Source: Yponomeuta sedellus (Eukaryota > Arthropoda > Insecta > Lepidoptera > Yponomeutidae). Taken from it: DNA of 64,000 bases. Both the position numbers and the translations under genes were made by a program. The stretch lies in NCBI GenBank assembly GCA_934045075.1, contig OW203726.1:22321488-22385487 (forward strand). Reading direction: 5' to 3'. The notes beneath the pieces were generated by a model that had not been told where the DNA came from, ran no database searches, and saw only the letters and a program-made list of their open reading frames with translations. This document shows, piece by piece, positions 11,526 to 21,709 of this stretch (its first letter is position 1; every line of letters starts with the position of its first letter).

Positions 11526-11670
11526 TAACCCGTGCTAAGGACAATTTATTTGATGCCGGTAAGTCGCCCATTAGCTCAGTTGGGAGAGCGCTGGCACGGT
11601 TAGCCAGAGGTCGCGGGTTCGAGTCCCGGCATGGGTGAAACTTTTAGCCTCTGAATAAGTTTTTAAAATA
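11526..11670 (+). mobile_element. FB-family SINE copy
   Basis: A short antisense distal piece (TAACCCGTGCTAAGGACAAT) is followed by sense TGATGCCGGTAAGTCGCCC, the whole tRNA-like core, and GTTTTTAAAA. The target duplication is not clear. A tRNA finder might flag the core, but it belongs to this dispersed repeat. Confidence 0.65.
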
Positions 11671-11694
11671 TAACAAAATCGAAGCTGATAATAA

Positions 11695-11850
11695 CTTATT
11701 GATTAACAAGGAAAACATCGTGAGGAAACCTGAGTGTCTAAGGTGTTCAAATCCCTCAGCGCTTGAAATTTTCCATCTGCGGTGGGCACGCGCGGTAATT
11801 AAGCCCATCTCTTTGAGTGCAAGCCTGTGCCCTGCAGTGTGACGTTTATT
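11695..11850 (+). mobile_element. SINE D 3' body fragment
   Basis: CATCGTGAGGAAACCTGAGT through TTGAAATTTTCCATCTGCGG and GCCTGTGCCCTGCAG match the body shared by 5205-5535 and the other D copies. Confidence 0.5.
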
Positions 11851-12047
11851 AATATCGTCCATTTGACGCCCACTGCAGGACATGCCTCCTCTTACCATAA
11901 GCTTCACGGTCTTGTGCCGTCCACATCCAGGGACTCTCCGCTGCCGTAACCAGGGAACTTATTCTCGCCCATGCGAATTGAAAGCGTAGACGCAAAATAT
12001 TCGAAGGCTTGACATTTGTCGCATAAAAATAACATAAGATAACTCGA

Positions 12048-12488
12048 TTATATTCTTTTTAATGCACTAACCCGTCATAAGGACAAATTAAAAAACCTAT
12101 TTAGAGGCTAAAAATTCCACCCATGCCGGGATTCGAACCCGCGACCTCTGGCTATCCGTGCCAGCGTATGTATTATGCAGTGTAGTATGTGGGTACAGCG
12201 ATATCATTCCGATGTAAGAACCTACATGCAAAGTAGGTACTCGGGGCTGCAAGTGATGCAAATCACTTCAGCCAGATGTTGCTGCCTGTACGTAATACAT
12301 TCTCCTTGGTAATACCATAATTCAATGGTAATACAGAGAATATTGTAAAGAGTTTCGGAATTTCACTGATGCCGAGTCGCCCATTAGCTCAGTTGGAAAG
12401 AGCGCTGGCACGGATAGCCAGAGATCGTAGGTTTGAATCCCATGGGTGGGTGGCATGGGTGGAATTTTTAGCCTCTAAATAGGTTTTT
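12048..12488 (+). mobile_element. FB-family SINE foldback
   Basis: Perfect 14-bp target duplication ATAAGATAACTCGA (12034-12047, 12489-12502). The left part is antisense from the distal tail to the anticodon-arm region. The right part is sense from GTGGGTACAGCG near the unit start through the tRNA-like core to AGGTTTTT. A related locus at 21.09-21.74 kb lacks this insertion. Confidence 0.8.
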
Positions 12489-12901
12489 ATAAGATAACTC
12501 GACAGAGTCATTAGACATTTATTTTCTCATTCGAATTCAATATAGCATAGCGTTCAGAGAACAGATTTTGGCTGTCGCTGGACTTTTTATGTAGAATCCA
12601 CAAGTCATAAGCCTTAAAATCGTATACGAATTATTTGCGAACGAAGTGAGAATTGGCTCCTAGGTCGGCAGATTAAGCATTACTTAATTCTATTCAGCTT
12701 ATTGGGTACAAGTGAAAATGGCCGTCACGAACAAAATCCTAGAATTTAGAAGAAGAAAAAGAAGTAGCGACTTTTTATATCGGAGGCCATGACCCATTTC
12801 GCGTTGCTGAGTCAGTGGAGTATCTAAGTAGGTAATCCAGTCTAATATCCAGCGACTCCCTGCCATAGTAACCAGGGGGGTGAGTCTCTTAAATGCATAG
12901 T
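12489..12901. other. Unassigned sequence, duplicated at 21.4 kb
   Basis: About 12500-12660 is homologous to 21400-21740 (TTCGAATTCAAT, AGCATAGCGTTCAGA, ACTTTTTATGTAGAAT). No gene. Confidence 0.45.
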
Positions 12902-13158
12902 TGTTCTTCTTCAGGCTATATTAGTCCACCGCTGGACATAGCCCTCCCCTAATGAGCGCCATAGCGCAAGGTTGTTCCATCATTGGGGGATAGTGCCCAT
13001 AATCCCCACGCTGGGCATGCGGGTTGGGATCGCAGTTTGGTGGGTTTTGGTGGGAGGCGCTGCTGCCCACCCCCCGGTTTGTGCCCCTTAGTCGCCTTTT
13101 ACGACACCCGCGGGAAGAATTCGTGTTGGTGCTAATCTCTAGGCCGACACCACACAGC
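12902..13158 (-). mobile_element. Non-autonomous RTE-tailed element
   Basis: On the minus strand it runs GTCGGCCTAGAGATTAGCAC, CGCGGGTGTCGTAAAAGGCG, GC-rich body, GCGCTATGGCGCTCATTAG and the GGACTAATATAGCCTGAAGA tail. It shares about 65 terminal bases with the RTE coding fragment at 15463-15750. Confidence 0.7.
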
Positions 13159-13204
13159 ACATAGTTGCTCAATAGTTGTTCAATAGAGCCATATTTCCCG
13201 GTAA

Positions 13205-13475
13205 TGGTCGTTTGATTCACACTATCGGTTGTCTAGCAACCAATCCCATTGCAATAGTATAACCCGTGCCACTGCTACTTAACTCGGCGCCTCTCACGAT
13301 TGGATCTTCATCGCGATAGATGCCTGTTGGAGGCGACTAAACCGGCGCGGGCGTTGAGGAGACGCGCGGGGCAAGAGGGGCTCCGTGGCCTGCGACGGCC
13401 GGGGGGGCAGCGCGGACCCGCCGCACGGCCACGACACTTCTCGATATATCGCGACGGTGAAATAATGTACTTTGT
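13205..13475. promoter_or_regulatory. GC-rich island with X-box-like and CCAAT motifs
   Basis: GGTTGTCTAGCAACC at about 13227 resembles an RFX X-box and is followed directly by CCAAT. About 13300-13450 is strongly GC/CpG-rich, unlike its surroundings. The plus-strand frame 13300-13482 is basic and low complexity, with no domain. This could be a promoter or first exon, or an old GC-rich repeat; the sequence alone does not decide. Confidence 0.3.
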
Positions 13476-13922
13476 TCGCTAGTCATTATAACCACCTATG
13501 TTAACTACAGTCCACGCTTTTATTTAGCAGTCTAGATATCCCTAAATTAATACAGATAGGGCACTAGTCTCTTCACCTGTTTAATTTGAGCCTGTTATAC
13601 CCTTGGAATGACGTTGCACTGACATTGCTTTGTAGACTACGAAATTGATGCGAATATCAGCCATTGTCGTGCTTATTTCATTCTATTGAAAAACTATGGA
13701 TGTATTACACTCTAGGGCCAATTCCGTGGACAGAACGTTTAAAAGAAAAAAAAGGACATACTTTTTGAACTTATAAGTGAAACGCGGTTCAATAGGTATG
13801 TAAAATACACTTTGTGCCAAAAGAGCTACCATAACATTAATGATTATTTAGCTGACAATGATGCCTGGAATTAAAGCTAGTACAGTGCAATAGTTCTATC
13901 TTTTATAACAATTATGTAAACT

Positions 13923-13947
13923 TTAGCCTCTAAATAGGTTTTTAAAA
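13923..13947 (+). mobile_element. 25-bp FB-family micro-insertion
   Basis: Only the last 25 bases of the proximal tail (TTAGCCTCTAAATAGG then TTTTTAAAA) are present. They lie between perfect direct repeats TATGTAAACT (13913-13922, 13948-13957). Confidence 0.75.
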
Positions 13948-14484
13948 TATGTAAACTCTGTTAATTAAGGCCTTTGAAAAGACTAACCTCAGTTTCTCGT
14001 ACACTAAGAATCTGTTAACAGCTGTCAAATGTTTTTTTTTGTATGCACTTTGGCCAACTGAGCTGTCAACAACAGATTAACGGCTTATTATTGTACCAGA
14101 ATCCGGGGGTAATTTTTTAGTTTTGTCCAGTATGATCTAGATTTTGAAAATGGTCTCCTAGTTCGAAATGTGACGTCCGCCGCAGTTTCTGTGCTACTTC
14201 GAATAAAACCTTTTCATTTTATTTCATTTAATTTCATAAGACGATGGTGATACTACGGACCGCTCACAAAGAGCCGTCTGCGCACTTTGACGTCAGAGAG
14301 ACGCAGATGCGGTATCGATCATCGCGCTCGTCATTTGTTCTGCGAAGCGACGCGTCACAGGCGCCCATCAATCACGCCGGTCCACAGGCGCCCTGTAATC
14401 AGAAGTGCGTTGCAGAGGGAATGGAGGCGGTATTACCCAATACCTATATCTGACTATATTCTTCATGCATCCACTCCATCCACA

Positions 14485-14800
14485 GGTTGTCTGGAAGAAA
14501 TTGCTCTAAGCGATAAGACCGCTAAGTGTGTAATATTACACTATTTTTATTTTTAAAGCACTAACCCGTGCTAAGGAACAAATTTAAAAACCTATTTAGA
14601 GGCTAAAAATTTCACCCATGCCGGGATTCGAACCCGCAACCTCTGGCACGGATAGCCAGAGGTTGCGGGTTCGAATCCCGGCATGGGTGAAATTTTTAGC
14701 CTCTAAATAGGTGTGTAATATTACTTAGATTTACGAAATTATATTTGTATCCTTTCTCTGGTTGTGTAATAAAGTTTTCTCTATATATATCTACCTACCT
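14485..14800 (+). mobile_element. Jockey-like LINE 3' UTR, interrupted
   Basis: GGTTGTCTGGAAGAAATTGC and the AAGCGATAAGACCGC region lead to GTGTAATATTAC, where a SINE is inserted. The 3' UTR resumes at 14711 and ends near TGTGTAATAAAG. It is non-coding. Confidence 0.6.
14540..14710. mobile_element. FB-family SINE hairpin inside a LINE
   Basis: Perfect 14-bp target duplication GTGTGTAATATTAC (14526-14539, 14711-14724). Antisense distal tail to the B-box and part of the anticodon arm is followed by sense from the anticodon arm to CTCTAAATAG. The two halves pair over roughly 70 bases. Confidence 0.8.
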
Positions 14801-14894
14801 ATCTATCTATCTACCTGTATTGAGATATTATTGATAGCCCTGTGAGTAAAACATTGAACTCGAAAGCGAGAGACCCTGTACGATTCCCAATCAT

Positions 14895-15225
14895 CATCAT
14901 CAACCGATTATTTCTCCACCGAGGGGCACGGGTCTCTTCCCTGAGAAAGGTATAGGCCATACTCCAGCACGGGGGCCAAGTCCGGATTGGTGGAGGTTCC
15001 TAATTCGATTCCCGATTCCCAATACGAACGTGTAACATTTTTTTATGTAGCCTATAAATATCCCTTTGCAGGGCACAGGCATTTTCTCAAAGAGAATGTC
15101 CGGGCGTATTTACCACGCGTGCCCACCACCGATTGGAAATTTATAGCGCTGAGGTAATTGAACACCTCAGACACTCAGGTTTCTTCACGATATTTTCCTT
15201 CACAGTGCCACAGGATGCTGTATAA
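14895..15225. mobile_element. Repeat mosaic: 5S-SINE tail and SINE D body
   Basis: 14895-15000 is an antisense 5S-SINE 3' part (GGGGGCCAAGTCCGGATTGG). 15040-15225 is an antisense SINE D body (CACCTCAGACACTCAGG). Confidence 0.5.
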
Positions 15226-15462
15226 ATCATCACATTACTGATTTTTTATTTTATCATCTCTTAGTCCCCTCGTGACGGCGGCCTAGGATCGCCTCGTAAT
15301 CATCCCCTATACTACGCGCATAAAATCCTGAGCAATTCAAATTACGCGCATCAATCTACAATCATTGACTGTATGACTGTACGCCAGCTGCAACGTTGCC
15401 CTTCGGGAATCTGAGGTAATTAAACGTCACCTGATAAATAACATCCATTAGAACCGTTGTTA

Positions 15463-15750
15463 AGAACCAAAGGTATCGACATAGCTCAGAGAATTAGCGA
15501 GCTGAAGTGGCAGTGGGCTGGCCATATCTCGCGGAGAACCGACAACCATTAGAGCAAACGTGTTCTTGAGTGGAGACCGCGACTCGGCAAACGTAGTTCA
15601 GGACGCCCTCCGACCTAGTGGGATGACGATCTGCGAAAAACTGCCGGCAGATGCTGGATGCAGCAAGCTGAATACAAGGCGCTATGGCGCTGATTAGGGG
15701 AGGGCTATGTCCAGCAGTGGACTAATATAGCCTGAAGAAGAAGAAGACCC
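15463..15750 (+). pseudogene. RTE-type LINE ORF, C-terminal fragment
   Basis: Translation gives a recognisable RTE-like reverse transcriptase C-terminus with ELKWQWAGHISRRTD, KRVLEWRPRLGKRSSGRPP and WDDDLRK, then GEGYVQQWTNIA and a stop. At least one in-frame stop (after the histidine in TDNH) shows it is dead. The end carries the GAAGAAGAAG tail. The last 65 bases are shared with the short RTE-tailed elements, so this LINE is their probable source of enzymes. Nothing upstream of the C-terminal region remains. Confidence 0.7.
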
Positions 15751-16105
15751 GTCGTAATTCACAACTATATATGTGCATGATGAGTCAAAACTCAAATTGA
15801 CAAGTTTAGCCCGGGACTGCAGCAAAATCAACAAAGACTTGTCCTAAATATCCTTTTTGAAATCTCTCTGTGTCTTTGAGACAATCGATGAAAGACCTAT
15901 ACGCTATAATTTTTCGAAATAACTCATCCGATCAAACTAAAACTCGTATAAATTATACATCAACACATCTTTCCTTCAGAGACCGAATCACAGTCTGTTT
16001 CTTGAAGCCTAGTACAGTCGACAGTACAGCCACTTTTGAATCTTCGTCGCGAAGTCACCCTTGACGTCAACGAGTGGCGTGCACATATGAAAATTAATTT
16101 TCATT
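15751..16105. other. Unassigned
   Basis: The 64-codon frame at 15870-16064 shows no domain; no gene is called. Confidence 0.35.
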
Positions 16106-16109
16106 CCTT

Positions 16110-16675
16110 TTTTGCGGAGAGTCAGAGGCCTTATGGGCGGCTTGATAACTTCTGACAGTAAGGCTCGCCACTGTCTTACAATCCCCCACCAACCCGGTCT
16201 TGGCCCCCATGGTGGAGTACGGCCTCACCTTCCTGCAATGCAGGAAGAGACCCGTTCCCTAGTAGTGGGGACATACTCGAACAGGGGTTAAGTGCTTCGT
16301 CGTCGTCAGGTTATACTAGTCCACTGCTGGACATAGCCCTCCCCTAAAGAGCGCCACGTTTTGCTATCATAGGGGTAATGCCTATAATTCCCACTCTGTG
16401 GATGCGGGTTGGGGATCGCAGTTCGGTGGAATTGTACTGCAGGGGGCGCTGCTGCCCACCCCCCGGTTTAGTGCTTAATGATTGTCATTACATAATCAGC
16501 CGGCACTGATGGCATGACGTTCCTTGCGAAGCACGGAAGCGCTTGGAAAAAATGCGGTAGTCACGGGATGGTCACCCATCCCGTACATGACCGCGCCTGT
16601 TGTTGCTTAACTCAAGTGATTGATTCCAAACACTTGGTTCGACTAGGCCACGGGCACTTCGAACTCAAACAATAA
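16110..16675. mobile_element. Nested 5S-SINE and RTE-tailed fragments
   Basis: 16113-16285 is the 3' half of a 5S-derived SINE in plus orientation. 16296-16470 is an antisense RTE-tailed element flanked by AGTGCTT-like repeats. 16495-16672 is the 5' half of a 5S-derived SINE in minus orientation. The order indicates rearrangement or nested insertion. Confidence 0.55.
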
Positions 16676-16925
16676 CTTTTACTTATATATACATGATTTT
16701 TTTTAAAAACGAAACGAAAAAGTCGAAACGACGAGCACCAGGCCAAAATATTGGCGCGCGCGCCGATCGTCGCGATCTCGCTTGCCAACTCAGTGTTCGT
16801 CGAACTCTTCCGACAGGCGTCCGTGTCCGGCGGGTAAGTACAACATTTTACGAGATATAAAGAAAGTAGTCGTCGTTTTGACGAATGGTTAGGGTTTGTG
16901 TATATTTTTTATTGCAGTTATTGCC

Positions 16926-17655
16926 ATATCTTCAAGAAGATTGCTGTCCGATGAAGGTATCACACGGTTGTTATTGGAAGAGGAGGATGTTAGTGCCTCG
17001 GAGGGGTTGTCTGATAGCGAAAATGAAGACAATGTAATGTTCGACGAGATTCAAAGCGACACTCAAGATGACCCTTCTGATAACGAAGACCGGCCCTTGA
17101 ACACTCAAGATTGCCCTTTACCATCTCAGCTGAATAATGCGGCTCATCAGCAAACAAGCCCTGCTTCATCACAACAGTCCTCAGGTACTGATTCATCTAT
17201 TTTTACTCTTAGATGGCCAATGTGTATTTTCTACGGTATAAATATAACCTGTATCAACAGCTACATAATTTACTGCCACAATGCGTCTGTCCTTGGACAA
17301 AAAATTATGATTCGGCGCGGATTTTATGAAGAAGCTGCATTCACAACTTGTTGAGCCCTGGCTAAAGATCCGACTAGAAATTCATACAATGCCGACGCAC
17401 TTGAAAGACCAGATAAAGGATATATTATCTGCAAAGCACGGTGAAGGTCAAGGTCAGGGTCCAGGTCAATCGAGAAATGTCCTTCAACCAGTTGAGGAAC
17501 AAAATCCAAGGATAAGGATGATCTGTGGCACGTGCTCTTACAAAAAAAAAGCATGACTAAGCTCAAAATGCTCACTGCTCATGCTCAAAATGTAACACTG
17601 CAGTTTGTGGTGAACATAAAGTTGATTTTTGTATACAGTGCGCTTCCAAAAATTA
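16926..17655 (+). pseudogene. piggyBac-type transposase remnant
   Basis: A possible intron (GTAAGT near 16834, TTTATTGCAG ending 16917) precedes the coding. The first part has SRRLLSDEGITRLLLEEED and a long acidic, serine-rich stretch typical of piggyBac N-termini. The expected initiator just before SSRR reads ATA, not ATG. At about 17205 it passes straight to RWPMCIFYGINITCINSYII, which belongs near the family's C-terminus, so the catalytic Asp region is absent. A frameshift follows near 17320, then MKKLHSQLVEPWLKIRLEI. A second frameshift near 17555 precedes the cysteine-rich tail CSKCNTAVCGEHKVDFC and the stop. It cannot encode active transposase. Confidence 0.7.
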
Positions 17656-17686
17656 GTTTTGATATGTTTTTATAAAGGATAAGACT

Positions 17687-17898
17687 ATTTTTATTTTTAA
17701 TGCACTAACCCGTGCTAAGGAACAAATTTAAAAACCTATTTAGAGGCTAAAAATTTCACCCATGCCGGGATTCGAACCCGCAACCTCTGGCTATCCGTAC
17801 CAGCGCTCAATTGGTAGAGCGCTGGTACGGATAGCCAGAGGTTGCGGGTTCGAATCCCGGCATGGGTGAAATTTTTAGCCTCTAAATAGGTTTTTAAA
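17687..17898. mobile_element. FB-family SINE hairpin in the piggyBac 3' UTR
   Basis: Perfect 13-bp target duplication AAAGGATAAGACT (17674-17686, 17899-17911). Antisense distal tail through the tRNA-like core to the D-arm is joined to sense AATTGGTAGAGCGCTGG through the proximal tail. The arms are almost perfectly complementary over about 80 bases. Confidence 0.8.
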
Positions 17899-18212
17899 AA
17901 AGGATAAGACTGTTATATTTAAGTTTCGCTAAAAAAAGAAAGGCCATTGTTTTTTTTATTTTATTTAAATTTTTAAACTATGTGTTCTCATTTCGTTACC
18001 AAAAAAGAGTACTTTATGAAAAGACTGTTCTATAAGAAATGAATATAAATTAAAATATAAAAAAATAGTTTTATTTACAACATTAATACCTTTTTAACTT
18101 ATGAGTAACCTTTAAAAAAATACATTAATTCATTATAATTTATATTTCAAAAAGTACTCGTTGAATCAACGAATGGTTAGGTTTAAAGGAGTATGACCGA
18201 AGGTGTCTAGGG

Positions 18213-18784
18213 TTAAATAACGTATTAAATACCTAATACCGGCTTTTTTTATTTACTTATATCAAAAAACTTAACGCCGATATTACTGGGAGCCCCTACT
18301 GCGGTAGCAAGTTCAAAAAAACCTAGTGTAATTAAGCTAATAATAAATAATTAAGCTTTCATTGAAAGGGATGAAAAGTAGAGTTATGTGACTCGAGAGC
18401 ATATTATTTTTCCCACTGACGACGTGATGAGCGTCATAGCCATGTAAAAATACTATTTCGCTCCCTTGTCATACAATCTACTATTATTCGGTCGTCTGTA
18501 CTAGAAGTACAATAGTCTTTCAGGGCGGCCTATAATCACATCAGTGCTTATACATATGTATGCGTGAACGGGGGTCAAGGCTACATTTAACTTGATTGAT
18601 GTGCTTCTGTCAATGTCCTGTCTGTTTAATCAATGGTCTGTGATTTCTTATAGTGTTTTTTTGGAGTTACCTATGTTTCATTGCTGCTATGCCAAGAACC
18701 TTTTAACAGCGTATTGCTGTACCCAATTGGAATATATATTGACATTATTTACAAACGTTAAGGAGAGGGTAAGTTTAAGTAGGG
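18213..18784. other. Unassigned
   Basis: AT-rich; no supported gene. The 93-codon plus frame starting at 18592 runs into the terminal repeat of the next element. Confidence 0.35.
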
Positions 18785-19211
18785 TAAGGAGGGGGAATGA
18801 CGCTCAGTGGGTAATGGCGCTCACTTCAGTAAATCTATCAAAATGGAACATAGCAACACGCCAGGTCGCATGAAGGCGCGATAGAAGGGGCCACTAACGG
18901 GCGGTGATGCAAACGGACTGTCAGCCCGCATCATATGACACTGAAGTGCGTTTCTTTGTTTGCAGCCGTGCTGATGTAATTTTACGGGATGTTTTCAGTT
19001 GGTAAGTCTAAAACTTTAATGCTTATTTAATTATTAATTTAACTTTTTGGATAGTGAAACTATTCTATTTTGTGAATAATAATACAGTCAATTTTCAACT
19101 CGTAATGTGCATATTTTTATTACTATTTCAAATCAATCGCAAAATGGCAGTTTGGAGTTATACCGCTCATTTGAGCGCCCTTAGTGAAAAATTTTTTTTA
19201 TTGTTGAAAAT

Positions 19212-19394
19212 ATGCCAAGAAAACTTAAAAGAACCACTGCTGAAGTGGCTTGGGCTGAGGATGGAAAAAATAACGAGTTGTGGTATCGTTGCACCATCTG
19301 CGGACTGTGGGCCCATGTTGTTTGTTCAGGGTGGGATTCACCAAATGGATTCGTGGATGGATCTGTGATCTGTGTGTCCAAAAATAATAGATAG
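19212..19394 (+). pseudogene. PHD-like cysteine-rich C-terminal fragment of a transposase
   Basis: The frame begins at an ATG and contains WYRCTICGLWAHVVCSGWDS, a Cys-x2-Cys...H-x2-C pattern resembling the PHD-like tail on some insect pogo/Tigger-type transposases. The last expected Cys-x-x-Cys is replaced by VICVSKNNR. The catalytic domain was not found in the element. It could be the last exon of a decayed transposase. Confidence 0.4.
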
Positions 19395-19530
19395 CATTTT
19401 CTAATTCGTCCTATCTCTAACGATAATAAATATTTTATAATACTATGTTAATCGCAGTTAATTTGATAGTTGATTTTAAGCTTGAAAACTTTACCATATT
19501 TGTTAAATTGAAAAAGGCTGACCTTTAGTA

Positions 19531-20052
19531 AAAACCGGCCAAGTGCGAGTCAGACTCGCGCACCGAGGGTTCCGTACAAACCTGTATTATAGACCTGAGT
19601 ATTTGGTATGAATTTCAATTTAATACCTCTACGCGTTTATGAGGAAATGGGTAGTAAGTTTAAAATTATTAAAAAAAAATATATTATGTGATGTAACTAA
19701 AAATTTATGGTTTTCGTAATTTTTCCTTTATCTATGCTATAAGACGTTGCTTCGTACCAAATTTCAAGATTCTGAGTTCACGGGAAGCACCCTGTAGGTT
19801 TTGATTCCCTTGCAAGTGTCGAAAATTTGCGGCATAAACGGCTGTATCTTTTGATTGCGTTAGCTTAGAAGTTTGATTTTTTCACAGCTTCAAGGGACAG
19901 TAGACCTGAGTAATTGATATAAATTTCAGCTTCATACCTCCACGCGTTCCTGAGAAAAAGGGTCTTGACAGACGGACGGACGGACGGACAGACGGACAAC
20001 AAAGTGATCCTATAAGGGTTCCGTTTTTTCCTTTTGAGGTACGGAACCCTAA
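19531..20052 (+). repeat. GGCCAAGTGCGAGT-family interspersed repeat
   Basis: It starts AAAACCGGCCAAGTGCGAGT, continues ACTCGCGCACCGAGGGTTCC and ends TTTTGAGGTACGGAACCCTA. A GACGGACG run lies near 19970. Fragments of the same repeat occur at about 4200-4300, 43390-43440, 46845-46945 and 49665-49770. It is common in moth and butterfly genomes as I recall them; the mechanism was not inferred. Confidence 0.6.
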
Positions 20053-20450
20053 AAATGGGGGATAATTGATAATAATTGTCTAATTTGTGTTTGCAGACTT
20101 TAGTTTTATTTTGTAACATTGATCTCATTACTGTATCTTTAATTAAAAAATATATTATTGGTTATATTCCAAAAAACATGTTTGAGCGTCATTACCCCGT
20201 ACCCCGAGCGGCATTATCGGGGTACATCAGGGGCAATGCCGCTCAAGCATGTTTTTTTTTAATGTTTTCCTACTACTAGTAGATCAAAGATATATGCTTT
20301 TGTTGTTAAATTGTTGATTACTCGAGATTTAAAGACTTTGTTACTTTTCCCAATTTTGATTTAAAATATATAATTAAAAAAATACGCCATGTTTTCGTTA
20401 AGTGAGCGCCATTCCCCCTCCTTACAGGTAAGTATGTTAGTATAAGGTCA

Positions 20451-21009
20451 TTATATTCTTTTTAACGCACTAACCCGTGCTAAGGATAATTTTAAAAACC
20501 TATTTAGAAGCTAAAAATTCCACCCATGCCGGGACTCAAACCAGCGACTGTACGTAATACAGAGAGTATTTTAAAGAGGTTCGAAATTTTACTGATGCCG
20601 GTGAGTCGTCCATTAGCTCGGGAGAGCGCTGGCACGGATAGCCAGAGGTCGCGGGTTCGGGTCCCGGCATGGGTGGAATCTTTAGCCTCTTAAGTACGTT
20701 TTTTTAAATTGTTCTTAGCACGGGTTAGTGCATTAAAAATAATATAATCATGTGGGTACAGCGATATCATTCCGATGTAAAACCTAACTGCAAAGTAAGG
20801 TGCTCGGGTCTGCAAGTGATGCGAATTACTTCCGCCGGATGTTGCTGCCTGTACGTAATACAGAGAGTATTTTAAAGAGGTTCGAAATTTTACTGATGCC
20901 GGTGAGTCGTCCATTAGCTCGGGAGAGCGCTGGCACGGTTAGCCAGAGGTCGCGGGTTCGAGTCCGAGGCATGGGTGGAATTTCTAGCCTCTAAATAGTT
21001 TTTTTTTTA
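20451..21009 (+). mobile_element. FB-family SINE, foldback plus tandem units
   Basis: Target duplication AGTATAAGGTCA / AGTATAAGATCA (20439-20450, 21010-21021). The order is an antisense distal-to-core piece, sense unit 1 (starting inside the unit, with tRNA core and distal tail), and sense unit 2 complete from TCATGTGGGTACAGCG to the proximal tail ending in a T run and AA. The two units are joined head to tail. Confidence 0.8.
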
Positions 21010-21515
21010 AGTATAAGATCAGTTAATATAATCCGTATTCTATCATTCATGTAATTTATCTCCTACGTATAATTAGTAGTTCTGGGAGCCGATTCACGCA
21101 TTGAAAGGGTAGACGAAAAATATTTGAAAACCGAGACATTTGTCGTAAAAATAAAATAAGATACTATAGTCTATTAGCTTTTAGAATATACCTCGGGCTC
21201 TAGAGTCGGCTTCAGTTTTCGCCGAAAGCACACGAGTGTAATACTACTTCCTGCTCTGTATAAAACTTTTTCTCACTATTTTCGTTCCGATTTCAAAATT
21301 AAGTGTCATATTAGTTCCGATATTTCTATTACACGAATATATCCGATTCTATCCGACAGTAGCCAAGGTATATTCTAAAAGCTAGCAGGCTGTAACTTGA
21401 TAGAATCATGATACTTATTTTCTCCTTCGAATTCAATGTAGCATGGCGTTCAGAATACAGATGTTGACTGTGGCTCTACTTTTTATGTAGAATTTAAGTC
21501 ATATCATAAGCCTTA

Positions 21516-21706
21516 GGGCCTGTTTCACAATCTGCAAATAAAGTTCCGGATAAGCTATCCGCAACCAGGGCTGCCGTTTGTTCTAAATTTAACTAAATAT
21601 TCCTATATTGCGTGTGTTTGTTGATGACTTCAAATTTAGAACAAACGGCAGCCCTGGTTGCGGATAGCTTATCCGGAACTTTATTTGCAGATTGTGAAAC
21701 AGGCCC
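21516..21706. mobile_element. Near-perfect foldback MITE
   Basis: The arms are about 75 bp and complementary throughout by eye, starting GGGCCTGTTTCACAATCTGC and ending with the complement. The loop is about 40 bp. The related locus near 12610 has the flanks (AAGCCTTA...TCGTATACGAATTA) without it, giving an empty site. Confidence 0.75.
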
Positions 21707-21709
21707 AGA

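Larger units (their letters stand above)
16745..18212 (+). mobile_element. piggyBac-like element, internally deleted, right terminus intact
   Basis: The right end is GTGTCTAGGG followed by TTAA (18213-18216), so the inward-read terminus is CCCTAGACAC, close to the CCCTAG terminus of piggyBac. A left TTAA-CCCTAG end was not found, so the left boundary is uncertain. The interior holds a spliced, core-deleted transposase and a later SINE insertion at 17687-17898. Confidence 0.65.
18787..20422 (+). mobile_element. TA-flanked TIR element, pogo/Tc1-like
   Basis: Terminal inverted repeats of about 20 bp: left AGGAGGGGGAATGACGCTCA, right end the complement with one mismatch (AGTGAGCGCCATTCCCCC). A TA lies outside each end (18785-18786, 20423-20424). 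Splice-like signals (TTTGCAG near 18965, GGTAAGT near 19000, TGTTTGCAG near 20095) suggest a former spliced transposase. A repeat of the GGCCAAGTGCGAGT family sits inside. Confidence 0.55.

Noticed and set aside
11570..11640. tRNA gene (also at 12380, 23560, 31862, 44834, 55975)
   Set aside because: The cloverleaf-like core is always embedded in the same longer dispersed repeat with target duplications. The anticodon loop ACGGATA lacks the usual U33, so these are SINE cores.
16896..17354. Intact 152-residue host protein
   Set aside because: It is the piggyBac N-terminal acidic region joined to a C-terminal part, then leaves the family frame near 17320.
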